A DNA stretch of 64,000 nucleotides from Anaeromyxobacter sp. Fw109-5 (GTDB lineage Bacteria; Myxococcota; Myxococcia; Myxococcales; Anaeromyxobacteraceae), in NCBI RefSeq assembly GCF_000017505.1, contig NC_009675.1, forward strand, positions 2,666,001-2,730,000. The letters are read 5' to 3'. The position numbers and the translations under genes were made by a program. How positions within the stretch are numbered: position 1 is the stretch's first letter; each line of letters opens with the position of its first letter. Positions 1 through 15,000 of the stretch are shown here, piece by piece. Under the pieces are notes generated by a model, which saw only the letters and a program-made list of their open reading frames with translations, had not been told where the DNA came from and made no database searches.

Positions 1-3000
1 GGTCGCCTCGAGCGTGTACCGTGCGCCCGCGAGCGCGTCCGCCGGGACGTCGAAGACCAGCGTCGCGCCACCCTCCGCGAGGGTCACGCCGCCATCCGCC
101 CTCGGCTTGTCCAGCAGCTGCACGGACACGCGCTCGAGGCCGACCGCGTCGCTCGCGACGGCCGTCGCCGTCACACGCGTCCCTGGCGACACCGTGATGG
201 AGGTAGTGCCGGTGCCTGCGGGATCACCCGGGTCGACCTCGAGGGCCGAGATGGTGGGCGGGGCGGTGTCGTCCGAGCTGGCGAAGGACGTCGTGCCCTC
301 CCCTGAACGTCCGTCGAGATCGTTGGCGACCGCCTTCACCTCGACGGTCTTCCCGCCAATCCCCATCGGCACGAACACGCTGCCGAGATACGGCGGGAGA
401 GGGAGCAGCTGCTGCAGGGTCCATTCGGCCTGGTCGGTCGGCTTCGCGTAGATCCGGACCTCGCGGATGCCGAACCCTGACGTGACCGTCACCTCGACCG
501 GAACGAACGTCCCCTCGAACCGCGTCACGGGGCCGAGCACGGCCACCGTCACGGCCGGGCCTCCCGGCGTCAGGTCGTCGCGCACCGTGACGGTGCGGGT
601 CGACGCGGGGCCGCGCCTGCCCTGTTCGTCGATCGCGACCGCCTGGAGCGTGAACGTCGTGTCGGACCCGACGGCAGGAGCCGTCAGCTCCGCCGCGATC
701 GCCGGCGCGTCCGCGACCACCTGCGTCGCGCTCTCGATCAACGTGTACTCCACCCTCGCCACGCGACCCGGCTCGGCCGGGATGGCGGCGATGGAGAGCG
801 GCGTCCCCTCCAGCACCGTGTCGGCGCTGCGGAGCTCCGCGAGGGCGGGGCCCTCCGTCGAGGAGACGAGCGCGACGCTCGCCTGCGCCGTGGCGACGTG
901 CCCGGCGAGGTCGCGGACGCGGAGGACGACCTCGGCGCTCGTCCCAGCCGCAGGCAGGTCCGCGTAGGACGGCAGGCGCGACTCGAGCGTCTCGACGATC
1001 CGGCCATCGACCAGCAGCTCGGCGGTGTAGGCGTCACGCGGATCCGGATCGACGACGGACGCGGACAGCGCCACCCGCCCGCCCGCCGGGGCGGACGCCG
1101 GAGCGGAGAGGCTGACGGACGGCGCAGCCGTCCCGAACGCGAGCCGCAGGTGCGCGTAGCCGTCGTCCTGCGAGACGAGCACGTCCGAGGCCCCAGCCAC
1201 GGGAGCGCCGGACAGCGCGGGGAAGAAGCCAGTGACGCCCGGCACCTCGCCCGCCCCGGCGCGCACGACCGAAAGGCCGTCCGTACGCGCGGACATCAGC
1301 CATCCGCCGCGCGCGACGGCGCGCGCAGGATCCGCGCCGAACGTCGAGCCGCCGTCGATCCGGAAGTCGTCGAACGTCGCGTACGCGGTCTGGTTGGCCG
1401 TGTACGAGCTCGTCGCGAGGCCGACGTACAGCGGGTCCCCCAGCGCGATGGTCTGCGTCGTGCCCTGCTGCGTCCAGGTGACGCCGTCGTTCGACCAGTA
1501 GCCGGCCAGCGAGTTGCCCGAGCGGGTGACGCGCAGCCACTTCGCGCCGCCCATCCCCACGCTGTTGCTGCTGCCGGTGCTCTGGTTCAGCCCCGTCCGG
1601 TACAGCAGCTCGGTCGTGCCCGTCGGACGGACGAGCATCGAGAGGTGCGGGCTTCCAGCCCCGAGGTCCTTGCGGACCATGAGGCCCGCCTTCGTGGAGG
1701 CGTGGACGCTCGTCAGCGAATCGACGCGCACGTCGACCGTGAAGTCGCCGCGGACCCTCTGCCACAGGTACGCGAGCTTGTCGGACGTGTTGTAGATGTC
1801 ACCGCCGTTCGCCTCCAGTCGCACCGCAGGGCTCGTCAGCGTCGGAGCCGGGGCGACGTCGCCGCCGACGTCGGTCTTCGTCCACGTCGAGGCGAGATCG
1901 AGCGGCGCATCGAGCGGATCGCTCCGGCCGCCGCTACCAGCCCCGTTGAACCGGAACGAGCGGAACACCCCAGTGGTCGGCGTCCCCGCGACGTAGGAGG
2001 CGACTGCGAGCCCCACCTGAACCGGTCCGGTCATGGGGACGACCTGATCCGAGCCGACCTGGGTCCAGCTCACGCCGTCCGCGGAGTGGAAGCCGCGGAA
2101 GACGTTCCCGAACCGCGTGATGCGGAGCCAGCGCGGCGGGCGCCCCGAGACGTTGGAGTACTGCTTGGCGGCCCCGGCGGACGGTCTCCACCCCCAGTGC
2201 GCATTTCCCTGCGCCTCGACGAGCATGGCGGCGTTGGCGCTGCCAGCCGTGAGGTCCTGCCGGACCATCAGGCCTGCCTTCGCATACTGGCTCGTGTATC
2301 CAAGCGACTCCACCTCCACGTCCATCGTGAAGTCACCCGTCACGCCGCCCTGGTGGACGAACGTGAACTCGTCGCTGGTCCCCGCGATACCCGCCGCGCC
2401 AGCGCCCTGAACCGCGATCGCGACGGGCACCGCGTACGGCCCCGGGAGCGACGTCTGGCCGATGTCGGTCTTGGTCCACCTGCGCGCGACATCGACGCCG
2501 CGCTCGAAATCATCGCTGCCGCTCACGAGCACGCCGACGGCGTCCGCGACGAGAGCGCCCGCGACGTCGACGGCGAAGCACTGGATGGAGGGACCGACGG
2601 TGCAGACCCGACCTCCGCCCGCGGCGGCGACGGACGTCGCATCGGCGGCAGCCACCCGCCCGATCGTCAGCGGCGCATACGCGGCGGCGACGTCCACGCT
2701 CAGGAGCTCTCCAGCGGCGAGGACGAACAGCCGATCCCCATCGGCCGCGATCGACGTGATGGGGCCGAGCGGGAGCGATGCGAGCACCCGCGCCTCGCCG
2801 TCGAGGAGCAGCACGCCCTCGTCGGACGCGACGGCGACGCCGCCGCGGAACCCGGCCAGCGCCACGACCTCACGGCGAAGCTCGAGCGAGGCATGCACGA
2901 CCGCCGGCTCAGCGAGGTCGCGCACCTCCAAGCGCCCGCGCCCGTCGTGCCGAAGCGCGACCGCGACGCCATCCTGCGCGAAGGCGAGCGCGACGGGCGT

Positions 3001-6000
3001 GTCGCCCAGCAGCGCGCTCGCGAGCACGCGATCGTCGTCGCGCGCGCGCACCTGCAGCACCCCATTGCCGTTCCAGTCCCGCGCGGCGAGCAGCAGCGTG
3101 TCGCCCTGCACCGCCAGCGCGGCGAGCTCGGGGAAGCCGGCTGGCAGATCGCGCACGATCTTCGGGGGGCCCGCCGCGAACCGGGTGAGGGTGCCGTCCA
3201 GCGAGGCGAGCGGATCCACGTAGCCCGGTACGCTCACCGTGACCTGGACCGGCGCGCCGTCCGGACCCTCGGGGAGCTCGAACGCCGCCGGGGAAGCGAG
3301 CTTCGGCTGCGTCCCCACGAGCGAGCCGCCGACGTAGACCGAGGCGGCGCCCGAGGAGACGGGGGCCGTCGCCGCGGCGAGCACGGTCGAGCCGCCAAGG
3401 AACTCGGGACCTGCCGGGTACGCGGCCACGCCGCCGTCGGGGACGGCGAGGAGCCGCCCCCCGATGGTCAACGCCTTCACGGCCGGCTTGCTCTCGACGC
3501 CGTTCCCGTCGACGGCCACGGCGCGCAGGATGGAGACGTTGCCCGCCGCGCCGGCCGGGACCGTGAACCGGGTGGTCCACGGCGCGCTGCCGAGCACGAC
3601 CTCGTCGCCGTCGAGCGCGATGCGCACGCTGGCGATCCCGGCGGGAGAGGCCGCGGAGACGGCGACGTCGATGGAGGCGCCCTCGACGAAGGTCGAGGAC
3701 GTCGGCTGGGTGATGCTCACGATCGGCTCGACCAGCGTCGGCTCCGCCGTCACCTCGACGCTCGCGCTGGCGGCGTTGCCCCGAGGATCGGCCGCGCGCG
3801 CCTCGAGCGTGAACGACGTCGCGGCGGACACGAGCGGCGCCGTCCACGACACCGTCCAAGGCGCGGCCGTCACGATCTTCTTGATGGTCGTGCCGTCGCC
3901 CTTCGGGAGCGTGAACTCCACCGACGCGACACCGTTCAGATCGCTCGCGCTCGCCGCGACCGACACCGTAGACCCCGCGGGCACACGACTCCCCTCGGCG
4001 GGGGCGACGATGCTGACGGTGGGCGCGGTGGCGTCGCGGCGGACGGTGACCGCGAGCGGCGCCGCCTGCCCCATGGCGCTCTTCGAGTCCAGCGCGAAGG
4101 CCGTGAACGTGTGCTGCACCTCCGCGACGTCGCCCGTGAGCGCCGCGGCGCGGAGCGGCGGGAGCCCGGACGCGTCCGGCACCGTGAACGAGACGTCGTA
4201 CTGGCTCGCGCCGTAGTTGACGCGCTTCAGCGGCGCGCCGTTCAGCCGCAGGTCCATCGACGCGACGCCGTTGTCGTCGTGACCGGTGACGGTCACCTTG
4301 AGCGGGGTCCCCTCCTCGACCACGCTGGTGCCGCTGACGAGCTGGATCGCGCAGGTGGGCGGCATGTTGTCGACGAGGTTCACGAGCACGATCTGCTCGC
4401 TCGCGTTCACGCCGTCGGACATGCGCGCCACGACCGTGGAGGTCCGCCCGAGGTCCGTGTTCGGCCAGGAGAAGCGGAACTTCCCGTCCGCGCCCCGGGG
4501 CTGGGAGACGCCGTCCACGAGCAGGGACGGGGTCGGGGTCTGCCCGCTGTCGGGATCGCTGCCGGACACCACGAACGTCCAGGTCACGCCCACGGCCAGG
4601 TCCACCGGCTGCGGGCTCGCGGGGAGCGACGTCGTGCTGCCGTCCAGCGCGACCGACACGGACGGCGCCACGACGTCGACGGCGCGGAACTGGTGACGGG
4701 ACTGAGGCGAGTAGACGATGGGGTTCTGCACCAGGTCGCGAACGCCCTCGACCCGCATCTCGTACAGCGAGGCGGAGCGGAGCGGCGCGCCGGGCGTGAA
4801 CTCGACGCCGATCGCGGCGCCGCTCGTGTCGGCGAGCACAGCGCGGGCGCCCTCGACCGGCGACCAGACGCCGCCGAGGTAGACGTACACGAGCACGCTG
4901 CCGGCGCTGGCGGGATCGATCGGCTCGCTGAAGGTGACCTTCAGCTTCGAGTCGATGGGGATCCGGGGCTCCGTCGGCGCCCACGCGACCGGGATGGGCG
5001 GCTCGTGATCGCGCCGGAGGATGGCGTTCGCCAGCACGAGCGGACTGGTCCCGGCCTGCTCCAGCTTCAGCGTGAGCGCCTTCGCGGCGCCGCCCGGGAC
5101 GGCGAGCGCGAACGAGGAGGTGATCGCGCCCGACGTGAAGCTGCTGGTCGCCACCACGGCCTCGTCCAGGTACGCGGTGAGACCGCGCGTGAAGCCGGTC
5201 CCCGTGACCGTGACGGTGCCTCCGACGAGGCCGACCTCGGCGGGGGTGATCGCGCTCACCGCGAGCGGCGAGACGTAGACGAAGCCGCCGTCGAGGGCGG
5301 CGGAGCCGCCGCTGCCGGCGATGACCTCGACGCGCGCGGGTCCGGCGGCGACGCCCGGGGGTGTCCTCACGAAGAGAGCACCGTCGGTCGGCGCTCCCTC
5401 CGGGACGACGGTCACGCCGCCGATCCGGACCTGCGTCACGGACGCGAGTCCGGCACCCGCGATCTCGACGAGCGTCCCGCCTGCGACCGGGCCGGAGCTG
5501 GGCGTCACGGACGCGATCGTCACGCCGCTGGGCGCGCCTCCACCGCGGACGTGGAACGTCCAGGGTCCGGAGACGTCACCGCCGAGGTAGGGCGTGGAGC
5601 CGAGCGTCACGCGCTCCGCGTAGACCCTCCCCTCCACGAGCGGCTGCGCCGGCGTGAACGTCACGGTGGTGCCCGCGATGCCCTGCGTGCCCGCGAGCGG
5701 GCTCCCGTTGTCCAGCAGCTCGAGCGACGTGCCGGCGACGACGGAGGGCGGGAGGCGGCCCGCGATCGTCACGTTCGCGGAGGCCCCCGCGGCGATGGCC
5801 TCGCCCGGCGCCGGAGAGAGCCCCGAGGCGACGGGGTACGGCAACGCGTAGGTGCGCGTCCACGACCAGCCGCCGAGGATCGCGACGCCGGCTCCGATGG
5901 CCGCGTGCGAGCCGGAGCCGACGGGAGTGAACGTACGCTCGGTGAAGCTGGTCGCGTCGACCCAGTGAGCCCGCTCGCGGCTGGTGGCGAGGAGCCAGGG

Positions 6001-9000
6001 GCCAGCGAGCGCCGCCGCCACGGGCTTCTGGTTGCCCGAGGCGTTCGCAGGCACGCTCCAGGATCCGACCTCGAACGGCGCGGTCGGATCGACCGCGTCC
6101 ACCACGTGGACGGCGCGATCGACCGCGACCGCGATCCGGCTTCCTTCCGACGAGATCGCTGCCGGAGACGCCGTGCTGTAGTTGCGCGCCCACCGCTCGC
6201 TCGCGCCGAGGAGCGAGAGCTGTCCATCGGCGAGGCTGCGCAGCTCGACGCGAGCGGTCGTCGCGTCCTCCAGCAGCACCGCGAGGTTTCCCTGGACGAC
6301 CTGCAACGCGCGGATGGTCGCGCCCGGCACGTACGTATCGGCGACCACCCGGAGCTGCCCGTCCACCATGCCCAGGAGCGAGAGCTCGTCCCCTCCGCCG
6401 AGGGCGACGAACGCGGCGCCGTCCCGCGCGGCGATCGCGTTCACCGACTCGCCGTACGGATTGAGCGACACCCGGCCGGTCTCGACGAGGGCGCACGCGG
6501 AGAGCGGCCCGGAGCCGCAGCCGTCGACCGCGTATTCGACGATCTCGCTGGGGCCGTAGCTCCCGCCGTCGACCGCGACGTACGCCTTTCGCCCGGACAT
6601 CGCGAACGCGCGGACCTGGGCGCCCGTCGGTACGCGAGCCTGCTGGAACGGCGAATCCGACGAGAGATCGTAGGCGGTCAGGTGATGGTCGCTGGCGACG
6701 ACGAGCGCGGTCCCGATCGTGGCGAGGCCCGTGGGGCGCTCCGCGATGGCGGTCCCGAGCGGCGCCAGCGTGAACGTGAAGCCGCCCTCGCTGGTGTCGA
6801 CCAGCGCACCGGCCGGCGTCCGCGTGGCGACCGCGAGGTCCACCGGGCCGGTGATGCCGTCGGGAGTCTCCGCGACGAGAGCGCCGTCCGCCTCGAGCGT
6901 CACGCTGCGGGCGTCCACACCACCGAACGTGACGACGGTCCCGCCGTACAGGCCCTCGCCCGTGATGCGCACGGCGACGCGACCATCGAACGGCGCGAAT
7001 GCCGGGGTGTACCCCGTGATCCGCGGAGGAACGAGGTACCGGTACGCGCCGAGCCTCAGGTCTCCGAGCCCGCTCACGTTGCGGACCTCGACGCCGGCGG
7101 CACCCGCGGCGCCGGGAGGCACCTGGACGCGCACCCACGTCCCGTCGCTCGCGAGCTCGAGCACCGTCGCCTGGACGCCGCCGAGCTCGACGGAGCATCC
7201 GGGGAGGAACCCGGTGCCGTGGACCTCGATCGTGTCGCCGCCCTCACGTAGGCCGCTGGGCGGCGACGCCCCCGCCACCATCGGTACGACCGCCGAGGAC
7301 GTCTTCGCCGTCCGGAACCGGACGTGCGCTTCCGCCCCGAGCGTCGCGCCCTGCAGATCCGCGAGCCCTGCGCCGACCTCGAGCAGGTACTCCGCGTCGA
7401 GCGCGAGCGGCGACGAAGGCGTGAGCGACAGGTTCGCGCCGCCCGCGTCGAGGGACACGTGGCGGGTGACGGCCACGGGTCCACCCTCGAGCCCGACACG
7501 CTCGAGGGTCACGGCGTCCGCCGTCGCCGGGTCGACGAGCTCCGTGAGGAGCACGTCGATAGGAGCGGAGATCGGCGCCACGCCGTCGTCCTGCGGGCGG
7601 GTGCCGCGGAGCTCCACGTGCGGGAGCGGCACCGTCGCGAGCGCCCCCGCGAGCGGCAGCCCGGCGAGCGTCGGGTCCTGGAGCGGGAGCTCGATCGCGG
7701 TCCCCTGCTGGTCGAGCACGAGCGTTCCGACGAGGAGGCTCTTGCCGAGGAACGCGAGGCTGCGGGCGTCGCCCGTCACGACCGCGCGCTCGAGGGGGGC
7801 GAGCGGCGGAGGCAGCCCCGCCGGGATGGCGAAGCGCTGGACCTTACCGCCCCCTGCCGCGACCCACGCGATCCCGCCCGCGATGGTGGTCTCCTCCGCC
7901 GAGACCCAGTCGCTTCCGAGCGGATCCGAGAGGACGAGCGTCCCGCCGTCGACCGGTGCGGCCGGGTTCGTGAGATCGATGACCGCGACCTGCTTCGCGC
8001 GACCGAGCGACAGGAACGCGCGCTTCCCCTCGGCGGTGATGTGGCGAGCCGGCGCCGTGATCGGCCTCTCGGCCAGCTCCGCGAGATCCCCGGTCCGGGC
8101 GTCGAACACGTGGAGCGTCGGCGCCGTCGCGCTCGCGCTCGTCGCGAGGAGCAGCTTCCCGTGGACCGCGAGGGCGCTCGCCCCGCCCGTGATCGTGCGC
8201 CGCGCGACGAGGAGCGGACGATCGGCCTCTCCCATCCGGAACACCGCGATCCCCTGCCCGTCGGCGACGAACAGGAGATCGCCCGCTGCCGCGACGTCGA
8301 CGGCGGCGCCGGACGTCCCGAGCGGATCGGGCAGCAGATGCGCCTCCGCAGGCAGAGACACATCGATGCGCTGGACGCCGGCAGGGCCGGCGGCGAGGTA
8401 CACCACGCCCCCGACCTTCGCCAGGCGCCGTGCGCCGCCCACGGAAGGCAGGGTGAGCTGCTTCACCACCGTCACGCGGTTTGGATCGGCCACGTCGGCG
8501 ACGAGGAGGCCTGCTTCGCTCGTCGTGCGGCCCTCGGCGAGCACGGCCCCCGAGGCGGCCGGGACGTCGACCGTGGCTCCGAGCGCGGCGTACGCGACGC
8601 CGCCATCGACGATCACGTGCGCCACCGGCCTCGTGTCGAGGTGCGCCACCGCGCCGGTGCCGTACAGGAACGCGTTCGAGAGGGTGAAGACCTCCCAGTC
8701 CCCCGGAACCGTCGACCCGTCGAGGCCGGGCCTCGCGATCCGGGCCTGGACGTCGACCGTGCCGGCGGCGTGCGCAGGCGCGACGGCGAGGGCGGTGTCC
8801 AAGGCCGTCACGACGACGTCGAAGGAGTCGGTGCCCCCGAAGTTCACGGCCATCCCGGGCCGGAAGCCATATCCGCGCAGCGTCACCTTGACGCCGCCCG
8901 CCTGCGGCGCGCGGTCGGGTGTCACCGACGTGACCCTCACGTGATCGCGGTAGAGGAACGCGCCGATCCGGAGCGCCGTGAGTCCACTCGGGTCCGTGAC

Positions 9001-12000
9001 CTCGATCGCCGCGAGCCCGGGAGCGAGCAGCGGCGCCGGCGGCACGTCGATCTTGATCCAGTTCCCCGTCGCGGAGACGGCGACGACGGTCGCCTCCTGG
9101 CCTCCCACCTTCACCACGTCGCCGAGGCGGAATCCGCTACCCGAGATGACGACATCCGGGGTCCACGCGTCGACGTACCCGTTCGCGGGCGCGATCCCGG
9201 TGATGGCGGGTTGCAGGCCGTCGCTCGTGACCTCGAACGTCGTATGGACGGGGACGGCGAGCGGGAGGGTGTCGAACCCCTTCACCCCGACGACGTCCAC
9301 GTAGACCGTCGCGCCGGGCGGCAGCGGCTGGGTCGGGCGGAACAGGATCGAGGAGCCCCGCACGGCGAACTCGACGTCGCGCGAACCGTCGACCGGCTGC
9401 GGCCCGAGCCCGTCCTGCCGGTCCGCCATCACCGAGAACGTCGTCGAGTCGACCGAGGTGGGCGCCACCGGCATCGTGAAGGTCACGCGGACGAGCGCGT
9501 CAGGAGCCGCGAGCGCTCCGTTCGACGGAGTCACTTCCACCGCCAGCAGCTTCGCGGCGGGGACCGCGACGAGGGTGCTCGTGCCTTCCGTGGCGACGTA
9601 GAGGGTGCCCCCCGACCACGTGAGCCCGCTCGCGGGCGCGCCGAGATCCGTGCCCTGGAGCGCGACTGGCGCGGCCTCCTGGGTCACGTCGAACACGAAC
9701 AGCTTCCGGCCCACCGTCACGTACGCCCGCCCGAACCGCACGGTCAGCCGGCTCGAGACGAGGCTCTCCCAGGACGTGAGGCTCTCGTCCACGGGGACCT
9801 TGCCGAGCAGGACGCCGTCGCGGCGATAGATCGACAGCCATAGCCCGTTGCCGGAGGCGCCCGACACGTCCGAGGTGAGCACGTAGAAGCGGTCGGGGCC
9901 GAGGTCGAGCGCCAGGGCATCCGACTCGAGCCCGACGGATTCGAGCAGGGGCAGCGTCGGGCTGGCCACGTCCACCTTCTGGATCCGCCCGGGCCCGGCG
10001 CCCGGGTCGGTCGTAGAGACGAACGCGGTCGCCCCCTCGAGCCGCACCCCCGTCGCCCTGTCGCCGATCATGAGCTGCGCGACGCGGAACGGGTGGTTCG
10101 CGTCGCTCACGTCCGCGAGGACGAGCCCCATCCCCTCGGCGGCGAGGAGCGCGAGGCCCCCTGAAACCTCGAGCCCACGGACCGGGGTCTCGGTCCGGAG
10201 GGATCCGAGCCAGATGGGATGCTCCTCGATGGTGACGTCGAAGAGCTCGAGGCCGTAGTAGCTCGGATTTCGAACTCCGACGTAGAGCGTCTCGCCGATG
10301 AGCTTCGTCTCGGACGCGAGCCGCGGCGGGAACCCGGGCAGATCCAGCTGCGTGCCGACGGGCAGGTCGTACGAGTAGGTGCCGGCGACCTCCACCTGAC
10401 CGTCTGGCCGGACGAGCTCGACCGCGACGAGCCCCGCCTCGTCGACGGCAGGGGCGGTGAACCGCAGGCGCGACAGGTCGACGACGTCGACGTCGACGCC
10501 GGAGCGCACCACGCCGCTCGCGTGGCGGATGACGACCTGCGTGCCGGGGGCGATCGGCTTGCCCGTCGGAGCCGACACGACGATGCGGGTGCCACCCTCG
10601 ATCGGCCCGTGCGTGGGTGCGACGGTGAGGCGGGAGCCCACGAGGTCGTCGAGGACCAGCACGGCCATCGGCAGCCGATCCGACGGGCCTCCGGCGTTCT
10701 CGACCACGAGATCCACGGGGCCCGCCGGCAGGAGCGGCGCGGTGACCTCGAGCTGCTCGTCGGAGACGACGTCGAAGGCCACCGCCTCCACGCCGCCGAC
10801 GAGCACGCGCGAGGTGCCCGTCAGGCCGGTGCCCGTCACGGTGAGCGTGGAGGGCGTCGCGGTGCCCTGGAGCGGCTGCGCGCGGGCGGTTCGAGGCGTG
10901 ACGTCCGCGATGCGGGGCGCCCGGCTGCCCGCCGCTCCGGTGCTGAACGGGAACCGGAACGGGATGAGGAGCCCGCCACCGCGCTGATCCGTGACGCTCG
11001 CGTCGACCTGGAGCTCGTAGGAGGTGGCCGGCGCGAGGGGCGACGTCGGCGTGGCGACGATCGCGTACGTCAGGGTCTGGTGATCCTCGCGGACGCTCAG
11101 CTGGAGCGGGATCGTCGCCCCCGCGGCGGAGACGAGGCGGACCGACGTCTCGTCCACGCTAGGCTCGGCGAGCGCGCGGTTGAAGCGGACCTCGAGCTGC
11201 GCGAGGTCGGGCGGCACGAGCGCGCCGCGCTCGGGCGTGGTCCCGGTGACGTACGTGAACGGCAGCGAGAGCTCCGTCACGGCGGTTCCGCCGGCGAGCA
11301 GCAGCCGGTCCGATACGGGCAGCGCGTCGAGGGCGGTCTCGGTGTTGCCGCCGCTGACGAGTCGCGGGTTTCTCGGATCGGACACGTCGATCAGCACCGG
11401 ACCGCCCGCCTCGCACGCGACGAAGAGAAGATCACCGGCGACTCGCAGCCTGAGCGGTGTGCCGGGCGTGTTGGAGAGGGTCTGGTCGAACGGGATCGCA
11501 CGGGCGAGCGTCGGGGCCGCCGGGTTCGACACGTCGACGAAGAGGACGCCCTCCCCTGCGGTCGACAGGATGGCCACTTCCTGCACGACGGCGACGTCGG
11601 TCACCGGCGCACCGACCGGGAACGTGCCCACCACGCTGGAGCCCGGGCCGTAGCCGTCGTAGATGGTGAGGCGGTTCGAAGGGGGACCCGCCGGCAGGAC
11701 CTTGGAGACCGAGTTGACCGGCGGCGGCTCCCACATCGTGGGCTCCTCCGGAGGACAGTGCTCGATGCCTCCGAACGAGCCGCTCGTCACGTACAGGCGC
11801 CCACCCGAGATGAGCGACGAGTACGGCCGCTCGGGGCCGAAGGTCGCCAGGAGCACCGGATCGCGCGGGTCGCGCGCGTCGAAGAGCTCGACGCGGCCGT
11901 CCGTGCTGACGGCGTCGGCCTTCTGGCCGGGGGCCCTGCACTCCGCCGCGAAACCCGAGGCCTTCACCACCAGCGCACCGGTCGGTGTCGACCGCACGCG

Positions 12001-15000
12001 AACGGCCGCCACGCCTTCCTGGCGCGGCTCGTGACTCATGACCGGCAGGTCTTCCTGCGTGGAGGCCGTCGGATCCGCGTGGCGGCTCGCGTCGAGGATG
12101 GTGAGGCCGCTCGTCCCGTTGGCGATGTAGAGGTTCGGCCCCCCGACCGCGACGTCGAGCGCGTCCGGCTCGATCTCGAGGTCATCCGGCAGCTGCACGG
12201 CGCCCACCGGCGCCGGTGCGTCGGGGTCGGGCATGTCGTCGCCGAACATCGACATCGGCGGCATGCCCGGGAGGATCCCGAGGTTGAACGCGCCCCAGAC
12301 GTCGGCGGACGCGTCGACCGCGTCCACGATCTGCGCCAGCGACGCGCGCGGACGACCCGCCAGCGTGACGTCGTAGGCGACGACCCGGAACGACTCCGGG
12401 ATGGTGGCCGCCCCGAGGTTCGCGCCGATGAACGGCTGCGGGAACGAGTTGCCGGAGAAGTGCGCACCGGGCGCCGCGTACACGAACAGGGGCGTCTGGA
12501 GATCCTGCGCGAGCGCTCGGGGCCGGACCGCGACCGCCTTCTCCTCACCGGAGTAGGGCAGCCCGTATCCCACGTCGCTCGGCGACACGCTCCGCTGCAG
12601 GCCGTCCGCCGAGACGACCGTGACCTCCGCCGGACCGAACGAGCCGGGAGGCGCGACTGCGGTCAGCTCCACCGTGGAGGTCACATTCACGCTGAGTGCT
12701 GGCAGCCCGCGGATCAGGACCCGAGTGGACCCGAGCGGCCCCGACCACGAGGGCAGGAACCCCTGCCCGGTCACGCGCACCACGCTCCCGCCGCGCGGGT
12801 TCAGGAAGCGCGGGATCGCGACGTCGGCGTACAGCGGGGCGGAGTAGAAGTACCCGCCCGGCCGCCGGTCGCGGACGCCACTCGGGTTCACCACCTCGAC
12901 GTCGGCGAGCCCTGGCGCGCCCGGAGGCGTCTCGATCGTGAGGCGGGTCGCCGAGGCCGCGAGCACGCGGGCCGGCTTCCCTCCGACGTTCACGGACGCG
13001 AGGAGCTCGAAGCCTTCGCCGAGGACCTCGATGACCTCGCCGCCCTCGGCCGGCCCGACGCGTGGCACCACCTGCGCGATCCGAGGCCACGGCCCGGGCG
13101 CGGACGCCGCCACGAAGCGGACCTCGAAGGGCGCAGCGAGGGCCTGGCCCTGGTGGCTCGTGAGCGTCGTGTCGATGCGCAGGCGGAGCTCGGCTCCGAG
13201 CGGGAGCTCGGCCGCTGGCCGGAACACGAGCGTGCTCACGAGCTCGGCAGGGCTGCCAGCCTCGAGCACGCCTGGGACCTCGACGCCATCGGCCGTGAGG
13301 GAGAACGCGGCCGGCGCCGTCGCTGGGTCGACGGTGGTCGAGAGGATGACGCTGATCGAAGGCAGATCGACGGGCACGATCTGGCCCGGCGTGACGCTGA
13401 TCGACTCGACGGCGAAGTCGACGGGATAGCCGAAGTCGACGGACCAGCCGAGCGATCCCCGATCCCGGATCGTCAGGAGCTGGCCGTACGCCATGGTGAC
13501 CGACCGCGCCTGACCGCCCTTCGCGCCGGACACGTAGTACTTCAGCGCGGGGTGCAGCACGTCGGACACGTCCACGACGGCGACCCCTGCGTCCCCGGCG
13601 GCCACGTACGCGAGGTCGCCGGAGAGCGCGAGATCCCAGGCGAACCCGCCGACGGACAGCGCCGCCCGCTCGACCGGGTTCGCTGGGTCGCGGACGTCCA
13701 GGATGACGAGCCCGCGGCTCCCCGCGGCGACGAACGCGAACCCGCCTCTGAGCTTCACCTCCTGCACGTCGAGCGAGCCCACCGAGGAGAGCGGCCGGGC
13801 GGCGCCGGAGACGTCGATGAGCTCGAGCGAACCAAACGCGATCTGGTCGGTGGCGAGGCTGGGCGAGGTCTCGCCTCGGAGCCCCACCCCGAGCGCAGCC
13901 AGGCCCTCCTCGACGGCGAGCACCTGCGCGGCAGGCGGAGCCTCGTGGGTCCCGACCGGGAACGGCGCGTGCTGGGGAGGTGACGAGATGTCCCACGTGC
14001 GGAGCCCGTCCGTGCCGGCCGCCGCGAGGAGCCGGTCTCCCCGGGCATCCAGGCCGAAGACGCTGCCCTGGGTCGAGCCGCCCCCGATCTGAACGGGCGC
14101 GGACGGGTTCGAGACGTTCACCTCGGCGAACGCCCCCTCCGCGATCCAGTGCGTATTGTCGACCGCGCGCCAGGTCCGTAGACCGACGTAGATGCGGTCC
14201 CCTCCCTCGGGCGGGTAGCTGATCGAGACCGCCTCGCCGCCGAGCGCGAGCCGGCCGATGACGCGGTCGTCGACCCGGTCGCCGTCGACGTCCACCAGCT
14301 CGTCTCGGAGGTCCGGCGGGATGTAGAGCCCCTCGAGCGGGGTCCCATCCTTCGCGTCGCGTGTGTACGTGCCGCTGAGATCGATCACCTGGAGGCCGCT
14401 CGCGCCCGCCGCCAGATAGGCGACGTTGTCGATGACGATCGCGTCGTAGATGCGTCCGTCGTAGGCCACGGCGGACATGGTGGGCCGATCGAACGTGAAG
14501 GCGCCCTCGAGCGTGTCGGTCTCTCCGTCGGGGTTCCGGACGGTGACGTCGGCCTGGCCGACAACTCCATTGGGCGTCGTCGCCTCGATGGTGTCGACGC
14601 CTAGGACGCGCACCTCGTCCGCGAGCACCCCCTGGAACCAGACCTGCACCGCCCCGACGGGCGAGAAGCCGGTGCCCTGGATCCGCACCCGCGTCGTTCC
14701 GGACGCGGGGCCGCGGTCCGGGGTGACGGAGAGCACCCTCAGCTCGTCCCGGTACACGAACGCGCCGACGCGGTCGAGCGACGTCCCCTCGACCGTCTCG
14801 AGCTGCAGCGTGACAGCGCCGGCCGGGTTCGCGGGCGCCTCGACGACCATCCTCGTCCCCGTCGGGTCGAGTTGCACGATCGCCGCAGGCTGGCCGCTGA
14901 ACCGGACGGCGACGTTGCCCGGAGCGGTGCCGAAGCCGGTCCCCTCGATCGTGACGAGCGCGCCGGCGCGCCCCTGGCGCGGCGACACGCTCGAGACGCT

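Noticed and set aside
898-7251. Very long plus-strand open frame opposite the giant gene
   Set aside because: It is Arg/Asp/Glu-rich shadow sequence created by high GC and the codon pattern of the minus-strand gene, with no domains or ribosome site.
10219-13983. Second long plus-strand frame and several minus-strand frames of 500-1,266 codons inside 1-26.9 kb
   Set aside because: All are out of frame with the giant gene and read as low-complexity Arg/Ala/Gly or Arg/Ser sequence.
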